Source: Pseudomonadota bacterium (GTDB taxonomy: Bacteria > Pseudomonadota > Gammaproteobacteria > Burkholderiales > JABEVD01). Taken from it: 9,732 nt of DNA. The stretch is taken from positions 1 to 9,732 of the forward strand of contig JAJZPK010000085.1 in the NCBI GenBank assembly GCA_021811205.1, in the 5' to 3' direction. The notes below the pieces were generated by a model. It had not been told where the DNA came from. It saw only the letters and a program-made list of their open reading frames with translations, and did no database searches. Of the stretch, positions 1 to 6,759 are shown in pieces; positions within the stretch are counted from its first letter, which is position 1; the number at the start of each line of letters is the position of its first letter. A program made the translations under genes and the position numbers.

Positions 1-31
1 GTCGCGGGTTCGAGTCCCGTCCACTCCGCCA
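1..31 (+). tRNA. tRNA-Asp, 3' end only
   Basis: Only the last part of the gene is present. The TPsiC arm reads CGGG-TTCGAGT-CCCG, followed by the 3' acceptor strand CCACTCC, the discriminator base G and an encoded CCA at 29-31. The stretch is nearly identical to the end of E. coli tRNA-Asp (GTC), differing only in the acceptor stem. The anticodon lies outside the window, so the aspartate identity rests on this resemblance and on the G discriminator typical of tRNA-Asp. Confidence 0.85.
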
Positions 32-36
32 AATCA

Positions 37-61
37 GGGCGAACGCAAGTTCGCCCTTTTT
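37..61 (+). terminator. Intrinsic terminator after tRNA-Asp
   Basis: A perfect 8-bp stem, GGGCGAAC (37-44) paired with GTTCGCCC (49-56), is closed by a GCAA tetraloop of the stable GNRA class and followed by five T residues (57-61). It begins five bases after the encoded CCA, so it should end the tRNA transcript. It stands only 30 bases before the ppiD start codon. Confidence 0.9.
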
Positions 62-91
62 ATTTGGAATCCCGTCCTGAAAGCGTTATCC

Positions 92-1984
92 ATGTTCGAT
101 TTCGTCGAGAGCAATAAGAAAATTGTCCAGATCATCCTCGGGCTCGTCATCCTGACGTTCATGTTTTGGGGCGTCCAGTCCTACAGGAGCGGCGGTGCGA
201 GCAAAGTCGCCAGCGTGAATGGAAAAAGGATCGGGGTTGAGGCGTTCGATGCGGCGCTCAAGCAGCAGCAGGAAAGACTGAGAGATATGCTCGGCAAGAA
301 TGCGGATCAGGCCATGTTCGACAGTCCCGGCTTCAAGGCTGCCGTCCTCGAACGGCTCATCCAGCAGAATCTGATCCTGGATGAAGCGGAAAAGGTGGGC
401 ATTGCAGTCACCAACGCTCAACTGATAGCCGCGATCCAGGCCATCCCGGCTTTCCAGAAGGATGGGGCGTTTTCGGACGAGCGCTACAAAAGCCTGCTGC
501 GCAGCCAGGGGCTGACGCCGGTCAGGTTCGAGTCGGAGGTCAGGGAAGATCTCGAGCGGCAGCAGTTGCTCGGCGTTGTGGCGCAGAACGGTTTCGTATC
601 GCACGCATCCGCGGTGCAGTTTGCCAAGATTTTAGACCAGAAGCGCATGGTAAGCGAAGCTTCTTTTTCGCCTGCGCAGTATCTTGCCGCACAACAGGTC
701 GGTCAGGATGAAATAGCCAAGTATTACAAGGACAATCTCGAAGAATTCAAGGTGCCGCAGCAGGTGAAGGTCCAATACCTGGTATTTTCTCCCGAGACGT
801 TGCAATCCCAGGTCCAGGTGAGCGACGCGGAGGCAAAGCAGTATTTCGAGTCTCATGCCGCCGAATTTGCCGTGCCCGAAGAGCGGGATGCGAGCCACAT
901 ACTGATTGCAGTTCCCAAGGATGCACCGCAGGACAAGGTGGCGGCTGCCAAGGCCAAAGCCGAAAAGATCATGGCCCAGCTGAAGCTGCAGCCTTCCAAA
1001 TTTGCGGAAATGGCAAAGCAGTATTCGCAGGATCCGGGTTCCGCCGAAAACGGCGGCGACCTCGGGTTTTTCAAGCGCGGCATGATGGTCAAATCGTTCG
1101 ACGCCGCTGTTTTCTCTATGAAACCGGGCGAGATAGCAGGCCCCATCCGCTCCGAATTCGGTTTCCACATCATCAAGCTCAATGCGGTCAAGCCTGGGAA
1201 GTCGAAGGACTTTGCCGAGGTGAAGGACGAAATCGTCAGTGATATCAGGCAGCAGGAAGCCGGCAGGAAGTTCAGCGAGAACGCCGAAAAATTCAGCGAT
1301 ATGGTCTACGAGCAAAGCGGCACGCTGAAGGATGCAGCCGATGCGTTCAAGCTGCCCATCCAGACGAGCGGGTGGCTGGATGAGTCAGGGAGCAACACCG
1401 CTTTCCCCGCGAACGCAAAACTGCTCAAGGCGATTTTTTCCGACGATGCGATGAAGAAGAAAAGGAATACCGAGGCGATCGAAATCTCGCCCAATGTGCT
1501 TGTTTCTGCGCGCGTGGTCGATGAGAAGCCAGCCTTCACCAAGCCGCTTGCCGATGTCAGTGGTGAAATCAGAAGCAAGCTGCTTCAGCGCAAGGCAATG
1601 GACGCGGCATTGAAGGATGGGAAGAACAAGCTGGATGCACTTCAGGCGGGCAAGGATGCCGGAATTTCCTGGAAGGCCGAGGTGAGCGTGAGTCGTCGTG
1701 ACCCCGGGGAGTTGACTCAGGATGTCATGGCTGTGGTTTTCAAGGCCGACGTGTCCAAGCTGCCGGTCTATGTCGGTGTGCCCGGGAACGGCGGTTACAC
1801 GGTCGTGAAGATATCAAAGGTGGTCGAGGCGACTGATCCTTCTCCCGCGGAGCTTGCCGGCATGACAGGACAGCTTCAGCAGGCGGTATCCGGGGAAGCG
1901 CTTTCAGAATACTTCAACGCCCTCAAGAGCCGAGCGAAGATCACCGTGAACAGCAGCCTGCTGACAGCCAAGCCAGCCGACTAA
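92..1984 (+). CDS. ppiD: PpiD-like periplasmic parvulin-type folding factor (SurA N-terminal domain protein)
   Basis: A membrane-anchored periplasmic chaperone, 630 residues, close to the usual length of about 620. In E. coli PpiD sits near the SecYEG exit and helps newly exported proteins fold. A short cytoplasmic N-terminus ending in NKK precedes one membrane helix (about residues 11-29). A SurA-type helical chaperone region follows (about 35-180). The parvulin domain (about 262-366) shows ASHILI at 267-272, GGDLGFF at 321-327 and FGFHIIKL at 356-363, with the family histidines at 269 and 359. The C-terminal part (370-630) is the less conserved second chaperone region. The E. coli parvulin domain has little or no isomerase activity, and activity cannot be judged here. 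The start at 92 is the only ATG before the membrane helix; its Shine-Dalgarno sequence is weak (GAAAG at 79-83). No promoter is evident between the terminator and the start. The stop codon interlocks with that of convergent fabI. Confidence 0.93.
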   Translation: MFDFVESNKKIVQIILGLVILTFMFWGVQSYRSGGASKVASVNGKRIGVEAFDAALKQQQERLRDMLGKNADQAMFDSPGFKAAVLERLIQQNLILDEAEKVGIAVTNAQLIAAIQAIPAFQKDGAFSDERYKSLLRSQGLTPVRFESEVREDLERQQLLGVVAQNGFVSHASAVQFAKILDQKRMVSEASFSPAQYLAAQQVGQDEIAKYYKDNLEEFKVPQQVKVQYLVFSPETLQSQVQVSDAEAKQYFESHAAEFAVPEERDASHILIAVPKDAPQDKVAAAKAKAEKIMAQLKLQPSKFAEMAKQYSQDPGSAENGGDLGFFKRGMMVKSFDAAVFSMKPGEIAGPIRSEFGFHIIKLNAVKPGKSKDFAEVKDEIVSDIRQQEAGRKFSENAEKFSDMVYEQSGTLKDAADAFKLPIQTSGWLDESGSNTAFPANAKLLKAIFSDDAMKKKRNTEAIEISPNVLVSARVVDEKPAFTKPLADVSGEIRSKLLQRKAMDAALKDGKNKLDALQAGKDAGISWKAEVSVSRRDPGELTQDVMAVVFKADVSKLPVYVGVPGNGGYTVVKISKVVEATDPSPAELAGMTGQLQQAVSGEALSEYFNALKSRAKITVNSSLLTAKPAD

Positions 1985-2760
1985 GCCATTCCGCCTATGG
2001 TGGTGTTGAATCCTGCATCGACGTAGGTGATCTCGCCGGTGATACCGGCAGCCAGATCGCTCATCAGGAAAGCGGAGGCGTTTCCGACATCCTCGATGGT
2101 CACGTTGCGCCGCATGGGGGCGTTCTGTTCGACGAAATCCAGTATCTTCCCGAAGCCCTCGATTCCGCTTGCCGCCAGCGTCCTGATCGGGCCGGCAGAG
2201 ACGGCATTGACCCGAATTCCCTTCGGTCCCAGGCTCTGTGCAAGGTAGCGCACATTGGCTTCCAGGCTGGCCTTGGCCAGTCCCATCAAGTTGTAATTGG
2301 GGACGCATCTCTCGGCGCCCAGATAGGATAAGGTCAACAGCGCGGCCTTGTCGCTCAACATGGGAAGCGCAGCCTTGGCGAGCGCAGCAAAGCTGTAGGA
2401 ACTGACGTCGTGTGCGATCCTGAAAGCTTCCCGGGATACGCCGTCCAGGAAGTCGCCTGACAATGCTTCCTTGGGCGCGAAGGCGATGGAATGGACAAGC
2501 CCGTCGAGTTTGTCCCAGTGCTTGGCGAGGCCGGAAAAGAGTTGCGCTATTTCTTCGTCGCTGGAGACGTCGCAGGGCAAAACGATCTGGCTTCCGAATT
2601 CTGAAGCGAGCTTCTGGACGCGCTCCATGAAGCGTTCGTTCTGGTAGGTGAAAGCGAGCTCAGCCCCCTGTTCCCTGCACGACTTGGCGATGCCGTAGGC
2701 GATCGAGCGATTGCTGAGTAGTCCGGTGACGAGGATGCGCCTGCCTTCTAGAAATCCCAT
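1981..2760 (-). CDS. fabI: Enoyl-[acyl-carrier-protein] reductase (NADH), FabI
   Basis: Catalyses the last step of each fatty-acid elongation cycle, reducing trans-2-enoyl-ACP to acyl-ACP with NADH in the cytoplasm. It is the target of triclosan and isoniazid-class inhibitors. At 259 residues it is about the same length as E. coli FabI (262) and aligns with the same numbering. The nucleotide-binding loop is G13-LLSNRS-IA. The catalytic residues are Tyr146, Tyr156 and Lys163, in SYLGAE and NYNLMGLAK. The substrate loop follows [13 protein letters not shown] (188-200). Residue 93 is alanine (HSIAFAP), where E. coli has Gly93, a site of triclosan-resistance changes. Ala is natural in S. aureus FabI, so this alone does not indicate resistance. 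The start is supported by an AGGGGG Shine-Dalgarno sequence five bases upstream and an extended -10 promoter. It is transcribed alone, divergently from yejA and convergently with ppiD. Confidence 0.98.
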   Translation of the reverse strand: MGFLEGRRILVTGLLSNRSIAYGIAKSCREQGAELAFTYQNERFMERVQKLASEFGSQIVLPCDVSSDEEIAQLFSGLAKHWDKLDGLVHSIAFAPKEALSGDFLDGVSREAFRIAHDVSSYSFAALAKAALPMLSDKAALLTLSYLGAERCVPNYNLMGLAKASLEANVRYLAQSLGPKGIRVNAVSAGPIRTLAASGIEGFGKILDFVEQNAPMRRNVTIEDVGNASAFLMSDLAAGITGEITYVDAGFNTTIGGMA

Positions 2761-2765
2761 GGTTT

Positions 2766-2771
2766 CCCCCT
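2766..2771 (-). promoter_or_regulatory. Ribosome binding site of fabI
   Basis: On the minus strand the sequence reads AGGGGG, followed by five bases (GAAAC-like spacer) and the ATG at 2760. This is a strong purine-rich site at good spacing and fixes the fabI start. Confidence 0.8.
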
Positions 2772-2787
2772 GATTGATTGAGCGCGA

Positions 2788-2796
2788 ATTATAGCA
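2788..2796 (-). promoter_or_regulatory. Probable sigma-70 extended -10 promoter of fabI
   Basis: The minus strand carries TGCTATAAT, a consensus TATAAT with the TG of an extended -10 element. The expected transcription start is near 2781, giving a leader of about 20 bases that contains the ribosome binding site. At normal spacing no good -35 is seen (GATGGC at 17 bases; TCGATG, 3 of 6 matches, at 19 bases). That is tolerable because extended -10 promoters depend less on the -35. Confidence 0.7.
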
Positions 2797-2802
2797 TGGG
2801 TG

Positions 2803-2830
2803 GTGACGGGGCCATCGAATCGGATAAACT
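2803..2830 (+). promoter_or_regulatory. Possible promoter of yejABEF
   Basis: GTGACG (2803-2808) matches 4 of 6 positions of the -35 consensus, and TAAACT (2825-2830) matches 4 of 6 of the -10 consensus, with a 16-base spacer. If used, transcription would begin around 2836-2838, at the yejA start codon, giving a nearly leaderless mRNA. The elements lie on top of the fabI -35 region, so the two promoters could compete. The match is weak and other sigma factors or activators may be involved. Confidence 0.35.
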
Positions 2831-2837
2831 GTAGCCT

Positions 2838-4685
2838 ATGCAAAACTGGCTGCATTTCCGTCATTTCTTTCGGCAGGTGGGCATCATCGCCGCCGCAATC
2901 CTCCTGCTTGTTTTTTCCCGGCAGGCTGATGCTGCCTATGCCATTGCGCTCTATGGGAGCGCTTTCAAGTATCCTGCCGACTTCAAGCATTTCGATTACG
3001 TCAATCCCGATGCGCCCCAGGGCGGAACACTATTCATGTCGGGCATGGGCGGATTCGAGAAGCTCAATCCCTTTACGCTCAGGGGACTGGCTGCGGACGG
3101 GCTGCAGTATCTGGTGTTCGAGACCCTGGCTGTGCCTTCCTGGGATGAGCCGGATACCATGTACGGACTGCTTGCCGACGATATCGAACTGGCACCCGAC
3201 CAGATGTCGATGACTTTCAGATTGAACCCCAAAGCGAGATTTTCCAACGGCGACCCGGTCACGGCGCAGGATGTGAAATTTTCTTTCGATCAGTTGATGA
3301 GCATGAAAGCAGCCCCCGTCTATCGCCAATACTGGGCAGATGTGAAGCGGATGGTGGTGGTGAACGATCGGACAGTGCGTGCGGAATTCAGGCGCAGGAG
3401 CCGGGAAATAACGACTGCCATCTGTCAATTGCCGGTATTTTCCCACAAGTGGGGGAACGGCAAGCCTTTTGACCAGATTGTGCTCGATGAGCCGATTGCT
3501 TCGGGCCCCTATGTCGTGGAGTCTTACGATCTGGACAATCGCATCACTTATCGCCGCAATCATGCGTATTGGGCGAACGTTCTTCCCGAGCGCAAGGGTA
3601 TGTTCAACTTCGAACACATCACTTACCGGTATTACAAGGACACGCTCGCGAGAATGGAAGCCCTCAAGGCGGGCGATATCGATCTGATTCAGGAAAATTC
3701 TTCCAAGAACTGGGCGCGCAGCCATCAGGGCAAGCATTGGGATGATGGCGAACTGATCAAGACCACATTTCCGAATCAGAATGGCGCAGGCTGGCAAGGG
3801 TTCGCCATGAACACGAGGCGCCCCCTTTTCCAGGACAAGCGGGTACGCGAGGCCCTCGGGTTGGCCATGGATTTCGAATGGATGAACAGAATGCTGTTCT
3901 TCAATCTTTACAAACGCAGTCCCAGCTATTTCACGAATACCGACATGGCCGCCAATGGGAAACCTGGCCCTGCCGAACTGGAGGTGCTGCGGCAATTGAA
4001 AAAGCGCTTCGGTTCCCTGGTGCCGCAGGAAGCATTCGAATCCATCCCCTTGCCGCCCACCACGGCGCCTCCCCATTCCCTCAGGGAGAACCTCAAGCGG
4101 GCGAGAACGCTGCTGGCCGAAGCGGGATGGGTATATCGAGACGGTGCCTTGAGAAACGCAAAGGGTGAGCCTTTCCAGTTCGAAATGATGCTTCAGGACA
4201 AGATGGAGGAGCGGGCTTCCGCTCCCTATGCCCGCAACCTGGCAAAATTGGGCATCAAAATGAACTACCGGGTTTATGACGCTGCCTTATATCAGCGCAA
4301 GGTGGAAAATTTCGATTACGACATGATATGGGCGCTGATGCCTGGATCGCAAACTCCCGGCAGCGAGCTTTTCAGCTATTTCAGTTCGGAGAGCCGCAAT
4401 ATACCGGGCTCGAACAATGCGATGGGCGTGGCCGACCCCGTTGTGGATGCATTGCTTGCACGCATCGTCGCGGCGAAAAGCCGTCCGGAACTGGTGACCC
4501 TGGTGCGCGTGCTCGACCGCATCCTGCGCCTCGGCTATTACATCGTTCCGCATTTTTACAGCAACGTATACCGCGTCTCCTACCGTCATACGCTGGCGTT
4601 CCCCAAAGTGTTGCCGCGCTTTTACAACATAGAGGAATGGGCTGTGACGACGTGGTGGATGAAGCCTGGGGAAGGAAGGCGATGA
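2838..4685 (+). CDS. yejA: Periplasmic peptide-binding protein of a Yej-type ABC importer
   Basis: A family 5 extracellular solute-binding protein (Dpp/Opp type), 615 residues, which captures peptides in the periplasm and delivers them to YejBE. A signal peptide is visible: an Arg-containing n-region, a hydrophobic stretch at about 14-26 and a likely signal peptidase I cut after ADA (residue 32). YejA-like landmarks are FDYVNPDAPQGGTLFMSG (52-69), LNPFTLRG, DEPDTMYGLLADD (103-115), the family segment FRLNPKARFSNGDPVTAQDV (127-146), GFAMNTRRPLFQDKRVREAL (321-340) and the YejA-typical DFEWMN (345-350). In E. coli YejABEF imports microcin C and other peptides; in Brucella and rhizobia it aids tolerance of antimicrobial peptides. 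The exact substrate here is unknown. No Shine-Dalgarno sequence precedes the ATG. A GTG at codon 14 is a less likely alternative because it would drop the basic n-region. The stop overlaps the yejB start as ATGA. Confidence 0.95.
   Translation: MQNWLHFRHFFRQVGIIAAAILLLVFSRQADAAYAIALYGSAFKYPADFKHFDYVNPDAPQGGTLFMSGMGGFEKLNPFTLRGLAADGLQYLVFETLAVPSWDEPDTMYGLLADDIELAPDQMSMTFRLNPKARFSNGDPVTAQDVKFSFDQLMSMKAAPVYRQYWADVKRMVVVNDRTVRAEFRRRSREITTAICQLPVFSHKWGNGKPFDQIVLDEPIASGPYVVESYDLDNRITYRRNHAYWANVLPERKGMFNFEHITYRYYKDTLARMEALKAGDIDLIQENSSKNWARSHQGKHWDDGELIKTTFPNQNGAGWQGFAMNTRRPLFQDKRVREALGLAMDFEWMNRMLFFNLYKRSPSYFTNTDMAANGKPGPAELEVLRQLKKRFGSLVPQEAFESIPLPPTTAPPHSLRENLKRARTLLAEAGWVYRDGALRNAKGEPFQFEMMLQDKMEERASAPYARNLAKLGIKMNYRVYDAALYQRKVENFDYDMIWALMPGSQTPGSELFSYFSSESRNIPGSNNAMGVADPVVDALLARIVAAKSRPELVTLVRVLDRILRLGYYIVPHFYSNVYRVSYRHTLAFPKVLPRFYNIEEWAVTTWWMKPGEGRR
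4673..4679 (+). promoter_or_regulatory. Ribosome binding site of yejB
   Basis: AGGAAGG lies just before the ATG at 4682, with the AGGA core five bases away. It supports this start over the open reading frame that runs upstream for another 118 codons inside yejA. Confidence 0.75.
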
Positions 4686-5737
4686 TCCGGTACATCGCGA
4701 AAAGGCTGCTCTTGATGATTCCCACCTTGCTGGGCGTACTGCTTCTGACTTTCACGGTCATCCAATTCGTGCCTGGCGGGCCTGTCGAACAAATGGTCAG
4801 CGAATTGCGAGGCAAGGGCCATGCAATTCATGAGGCAGCAGGCGGACCGCAGAGCCTCTATCGCGGCGCACAGGACATCGGACCTGAGCAAATGAAGGAA
4901 ATCAAGGCATTGTATGGGTTCGACAAACCCGCTCCTGAACGGTTCTGGATCATGCTCAAGGGATTTGCCACTTTCAATCTTGGCAACAGCTATTTCCATC
5001 ACGAATCGGTATGGGCGCTCATCAAGGAAAAGCTGCCGGTTTCCATATCGATCGGTCTTTGGACGCTCGTCATCACCTATCTGATCTCGGTTCCTCTGGG
5101 CATATACAAGGCGGTGCGAAATGGCACGCGATTCGACATGCTGACGAGCGTGGTGATCCTGACAGGCTACGCCATACCCAGTTTCGTTCTCGGTGTCGTG
5201 TTGCTGGTGCTGTTCGGCGGCGGCAGTTTTCTGCAATGGTTCCCTTTGCGGGGGCTCACGTCCGACAACTGGGCGCAGTTCAGCTTGTGGGGCAAGATTA
5301 CCGATTATTTGTGGCATATCACCTTGCCGGTAACAGCCGAGGTGGTGGGCAGTTTCGCCGTGATCACCATGCTGACCAAGAACAGTTTTATCGAGGAAAT
5401 CCGCAAGCAGTACGTGACAACGGCGCATGCCAAAGGGTTGACGGAACACAAGGTGCTTTATCGGCATGTGTTCCGCAATGCGTTGTTGCCTTTGCTGACC
5501 GGATTTCCTGCTGCGTTCATCGGCGCGTTTTTCACGGGGAGCCTGCTGATCGAAACGATCTTTTCGCTTGACGGCCTCGGCCTGCTTTCCTACCAGGCGA
5601 TCATGCAGCGTGATTATCCCGTCGTCATGGGCACGCTCTATGTGTACACGCTCGCGGGGCTCGCGGCAAAGCTGATTACGGACATCAGCTACGTGCTTGC
5701 CGATCCGCGCGTGAAATTCGAAAGCGTGGCCGAGTGA
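4682..5737 (+). CDS. yejB: Inner-membrane permease YejB of the peptide ABC importer
   Basis: One of the two membrane subunits forming the translocation channel, 351 residues (E. coli YejB has about 364). It starts MIRYIAKRLLLMIPTLLG, the typical DppB/OppB-type N-terminus with a first membrane helix at about 9-29 and the following FVPGGPVEQ. A periplasmic loop (about 32-110) precedes the binding-protein-dependent transport domain (about 115-345) with several hydrophobic segments. The cytoplasmic EAA coupling loop, which contacts the ATPase, is YVTTAHAKGLTEHKVLYRHV (244-263), with the invariant glycine at 252. The ETIFSLDGLGLLSYQA stretch (291-306) is characteristic of this permease family. The frame is open for 118 codons upstream of 4682, but that part overlaps yejA and shows no permease features. 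The start overlaps the yejA stop as ATGA, and the stop overlaps the yejE start as GTGA. Confidence 0.95.
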   Translation: MIRYIAKRLLLMIPTLLGVLLLTFTVIQFVPGGPVEQMVSELRGKGHAIHEAAGGPQSLYRGAQDIGPEQMKEIKALYGFDKPAPERFWIMLKGFATFNLGNSYFHHESVWALIKEKLPVSISIGLWTLVITYLISVPLGIYKAVRNGTRFDMLTSVVILTGYAIPSFVLGVVLLVLFGGGSFLQWFPLRGLTSDNWAQFSLWGKITDYLWHITLPVTAEVVGSFAVITMLTKNSFIEEIRKQYVTTAHAKGLTEHKVLYRHVFRNALLPLLTGFPAAFIGAFFTGSLLIETIFSLDGLGLLSYQAIMQRDYPVVMGTLYVYTLAGLAAKLITDISYVLADPRVKFESVAE

Positions 5738-6759
5738 GCCTGTCCCCCAATCAGCAACGCTGGAGGCGTTTCAGGCAAAACAGGCTGGGCTATTTCAGCC
5801 TGATCGTCTTTTCATGCCTCTTCACGCTGAGCCTCTTTGCCGAGGTGCTTTCCAACGACCGCCCCTTGATCATCCATTATCATGGATCGTACTATTTCCC
5901 CCTTTTTCATGACTATCCGGAGACGACTTTCGGTGGAGATTTTCCGACGCCCGCGGACTATCTCGATCCTTACATCCGCGACCGTTTTTCCAGGAATGGC
6001 AACTGGGCCATCTATCCGCCCAATGTCTACAGCTTCAATACCATCAATTACTTCGCGAAACTCCCCAATCCTGCTCCGCCCAATCGTGAGAACTGGCTGG
6101 GTACTGACGATCGGGGGCGGGACGTGCTTGCCCGTGCGCTGTATGGTTTTCGCGTATCCGTGCTCTTCGGATTGGCGCTGACTGCGGTCGGGGTGTTGCT
6201 GGGTGTTCTGGCGGGGGCCATTCAGGGCTATTTCGGCGGAAAAGTCGACCTGTTTTTTCAGCGGTTCTCGGAAATATGGGGATCTTTGCCCGAACTTTAT
6301 CTGCTGCTCATCTTCGCTTCCATTTTTCAGCCCAGCATCGGCTTGCTGCTGCTGCTGCTCTCGCTTTTCGGCTGGCTGACGCTTGCGGATTATGTGCGTG
6401 CGGAATTCCTGCGCAACCGCCAGCTCGATTACGTCCGTTCCGCGCGAGCGCTTGGGCTGGGAAATGCAAAAATCATGTGGCGGCATATTCTGCCCAACAG
6501 CCTGACTCCCGTGATCACCTTCCTGCCTTTCAGAATGAGCGTCTCGATCACCGCACTGACCAGTCTCGATTTTCTGGGTCTGGGCGTCCCGCCTTCGACC
6601 CCCAGTCTTGGTGAACTGCTTGCGCAGGGCAAGGACAATCTTGACGCATGGTGGATTGGCGTCACTGCATTCTCGGTGCTTTTCGTCACACTGCTGCTGT
6701 TGGTGTTCATCGGGGAAGGATTGCGTGATGCCTTCGATACGAGAAAGACTCGCCGATGA
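5734..6759 (+). CDS. yejE: Inner-membrane permease YejE of the peptide ABC importer
   Basis: The second membrane subunit, 341 residues, the same size as E. coli YejE and similar throughout. The N-terminus MSLSPNQQRWRRFRQNRLGY leads into a first membrane helix (about 21-38). A long periplasmic segment with YejE-type HYHGSYYFPLFHDY (48-61) and FGGDFPTPADYLDPY (66-80) follows. NWLGTDDRGRDVLARALYG (120-138) is the usual DppC/OppC-type entry to the transport domain (about 140-335). The EAA loop is YVRSARALGLGNAKIMWRHI (233-252). LTSLDFLGLGVPPSTPSLGE (275-294) is a strong family signature. The start is GTG at 5734, overlapping the yejB stop by four bases; the upstream Shine-Dalgarno match is poor, so translation probably depends on ribosomes finishing yejB. 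A leucine run at 204-209 is encoded partly by four CTG repeats inside a membrane helix. Confidence 0.95.
   Translation: MSLSPNQQRWRRFRQNRLGYFSLIVFSCLFTLSLFAEVLSNDRPLIIHYHGSYYFPLFHDYPETTFGGDFPTPADYLDPYIRDRFSRNGNWAIYPPNVYSFNTINYFAKLPNPAPPNRENWLGTDDRGRDVLARALYGFRVSVLFGLALTAVGVLLGVLAGAIQGYFGGKVDLFFQRFSEIWGSLPELYLLLIFASIFQPSIGLLLLLLSLFGWLTLADYVRAEFLRNRQLDYVRSARALGLGNAKIMWRHILPNSLTPVITFLPFRMSVSITALTSLDFLGLGVPPSTPSLGELLAQGKDNLDAWWIGVTAFSVLFVTLLLLVFIGEGLRDAFDTRKTRR

Noticed and set aside
64..92. Promoter-like TTGGAA and TATCCA with a 17-base spacer before ppiD
   Set aside because: The -10 box would overlap the ppiD start codon, so transcription would begin inside the gene; the -10 matches only 3 of 6 positions.
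3030..4076. Long open frame on the minus strand (348 codons) opposite yejA
   Set aside because: It has no recognisable family features and lies entirely opposite a well-supported yejA; its openness follows from codon bias on the coding strand.
4328..4681. Upstream extension of the yejB reading frame by 118 codons
   Set aside because: It overlaps conserved yejA sequence in another frame and shows no permease features. The start at 4682 has a ribosome binding site, the stop overlap and the family N-terminus.
6343..6360. CTG repeats (four units) in yejE as a possible variable repeat
   Set aside because: They are trinucleotides encoding a leucine-rich membrane helix; a slip would keep the frame and such runs are common in membrane proteins.
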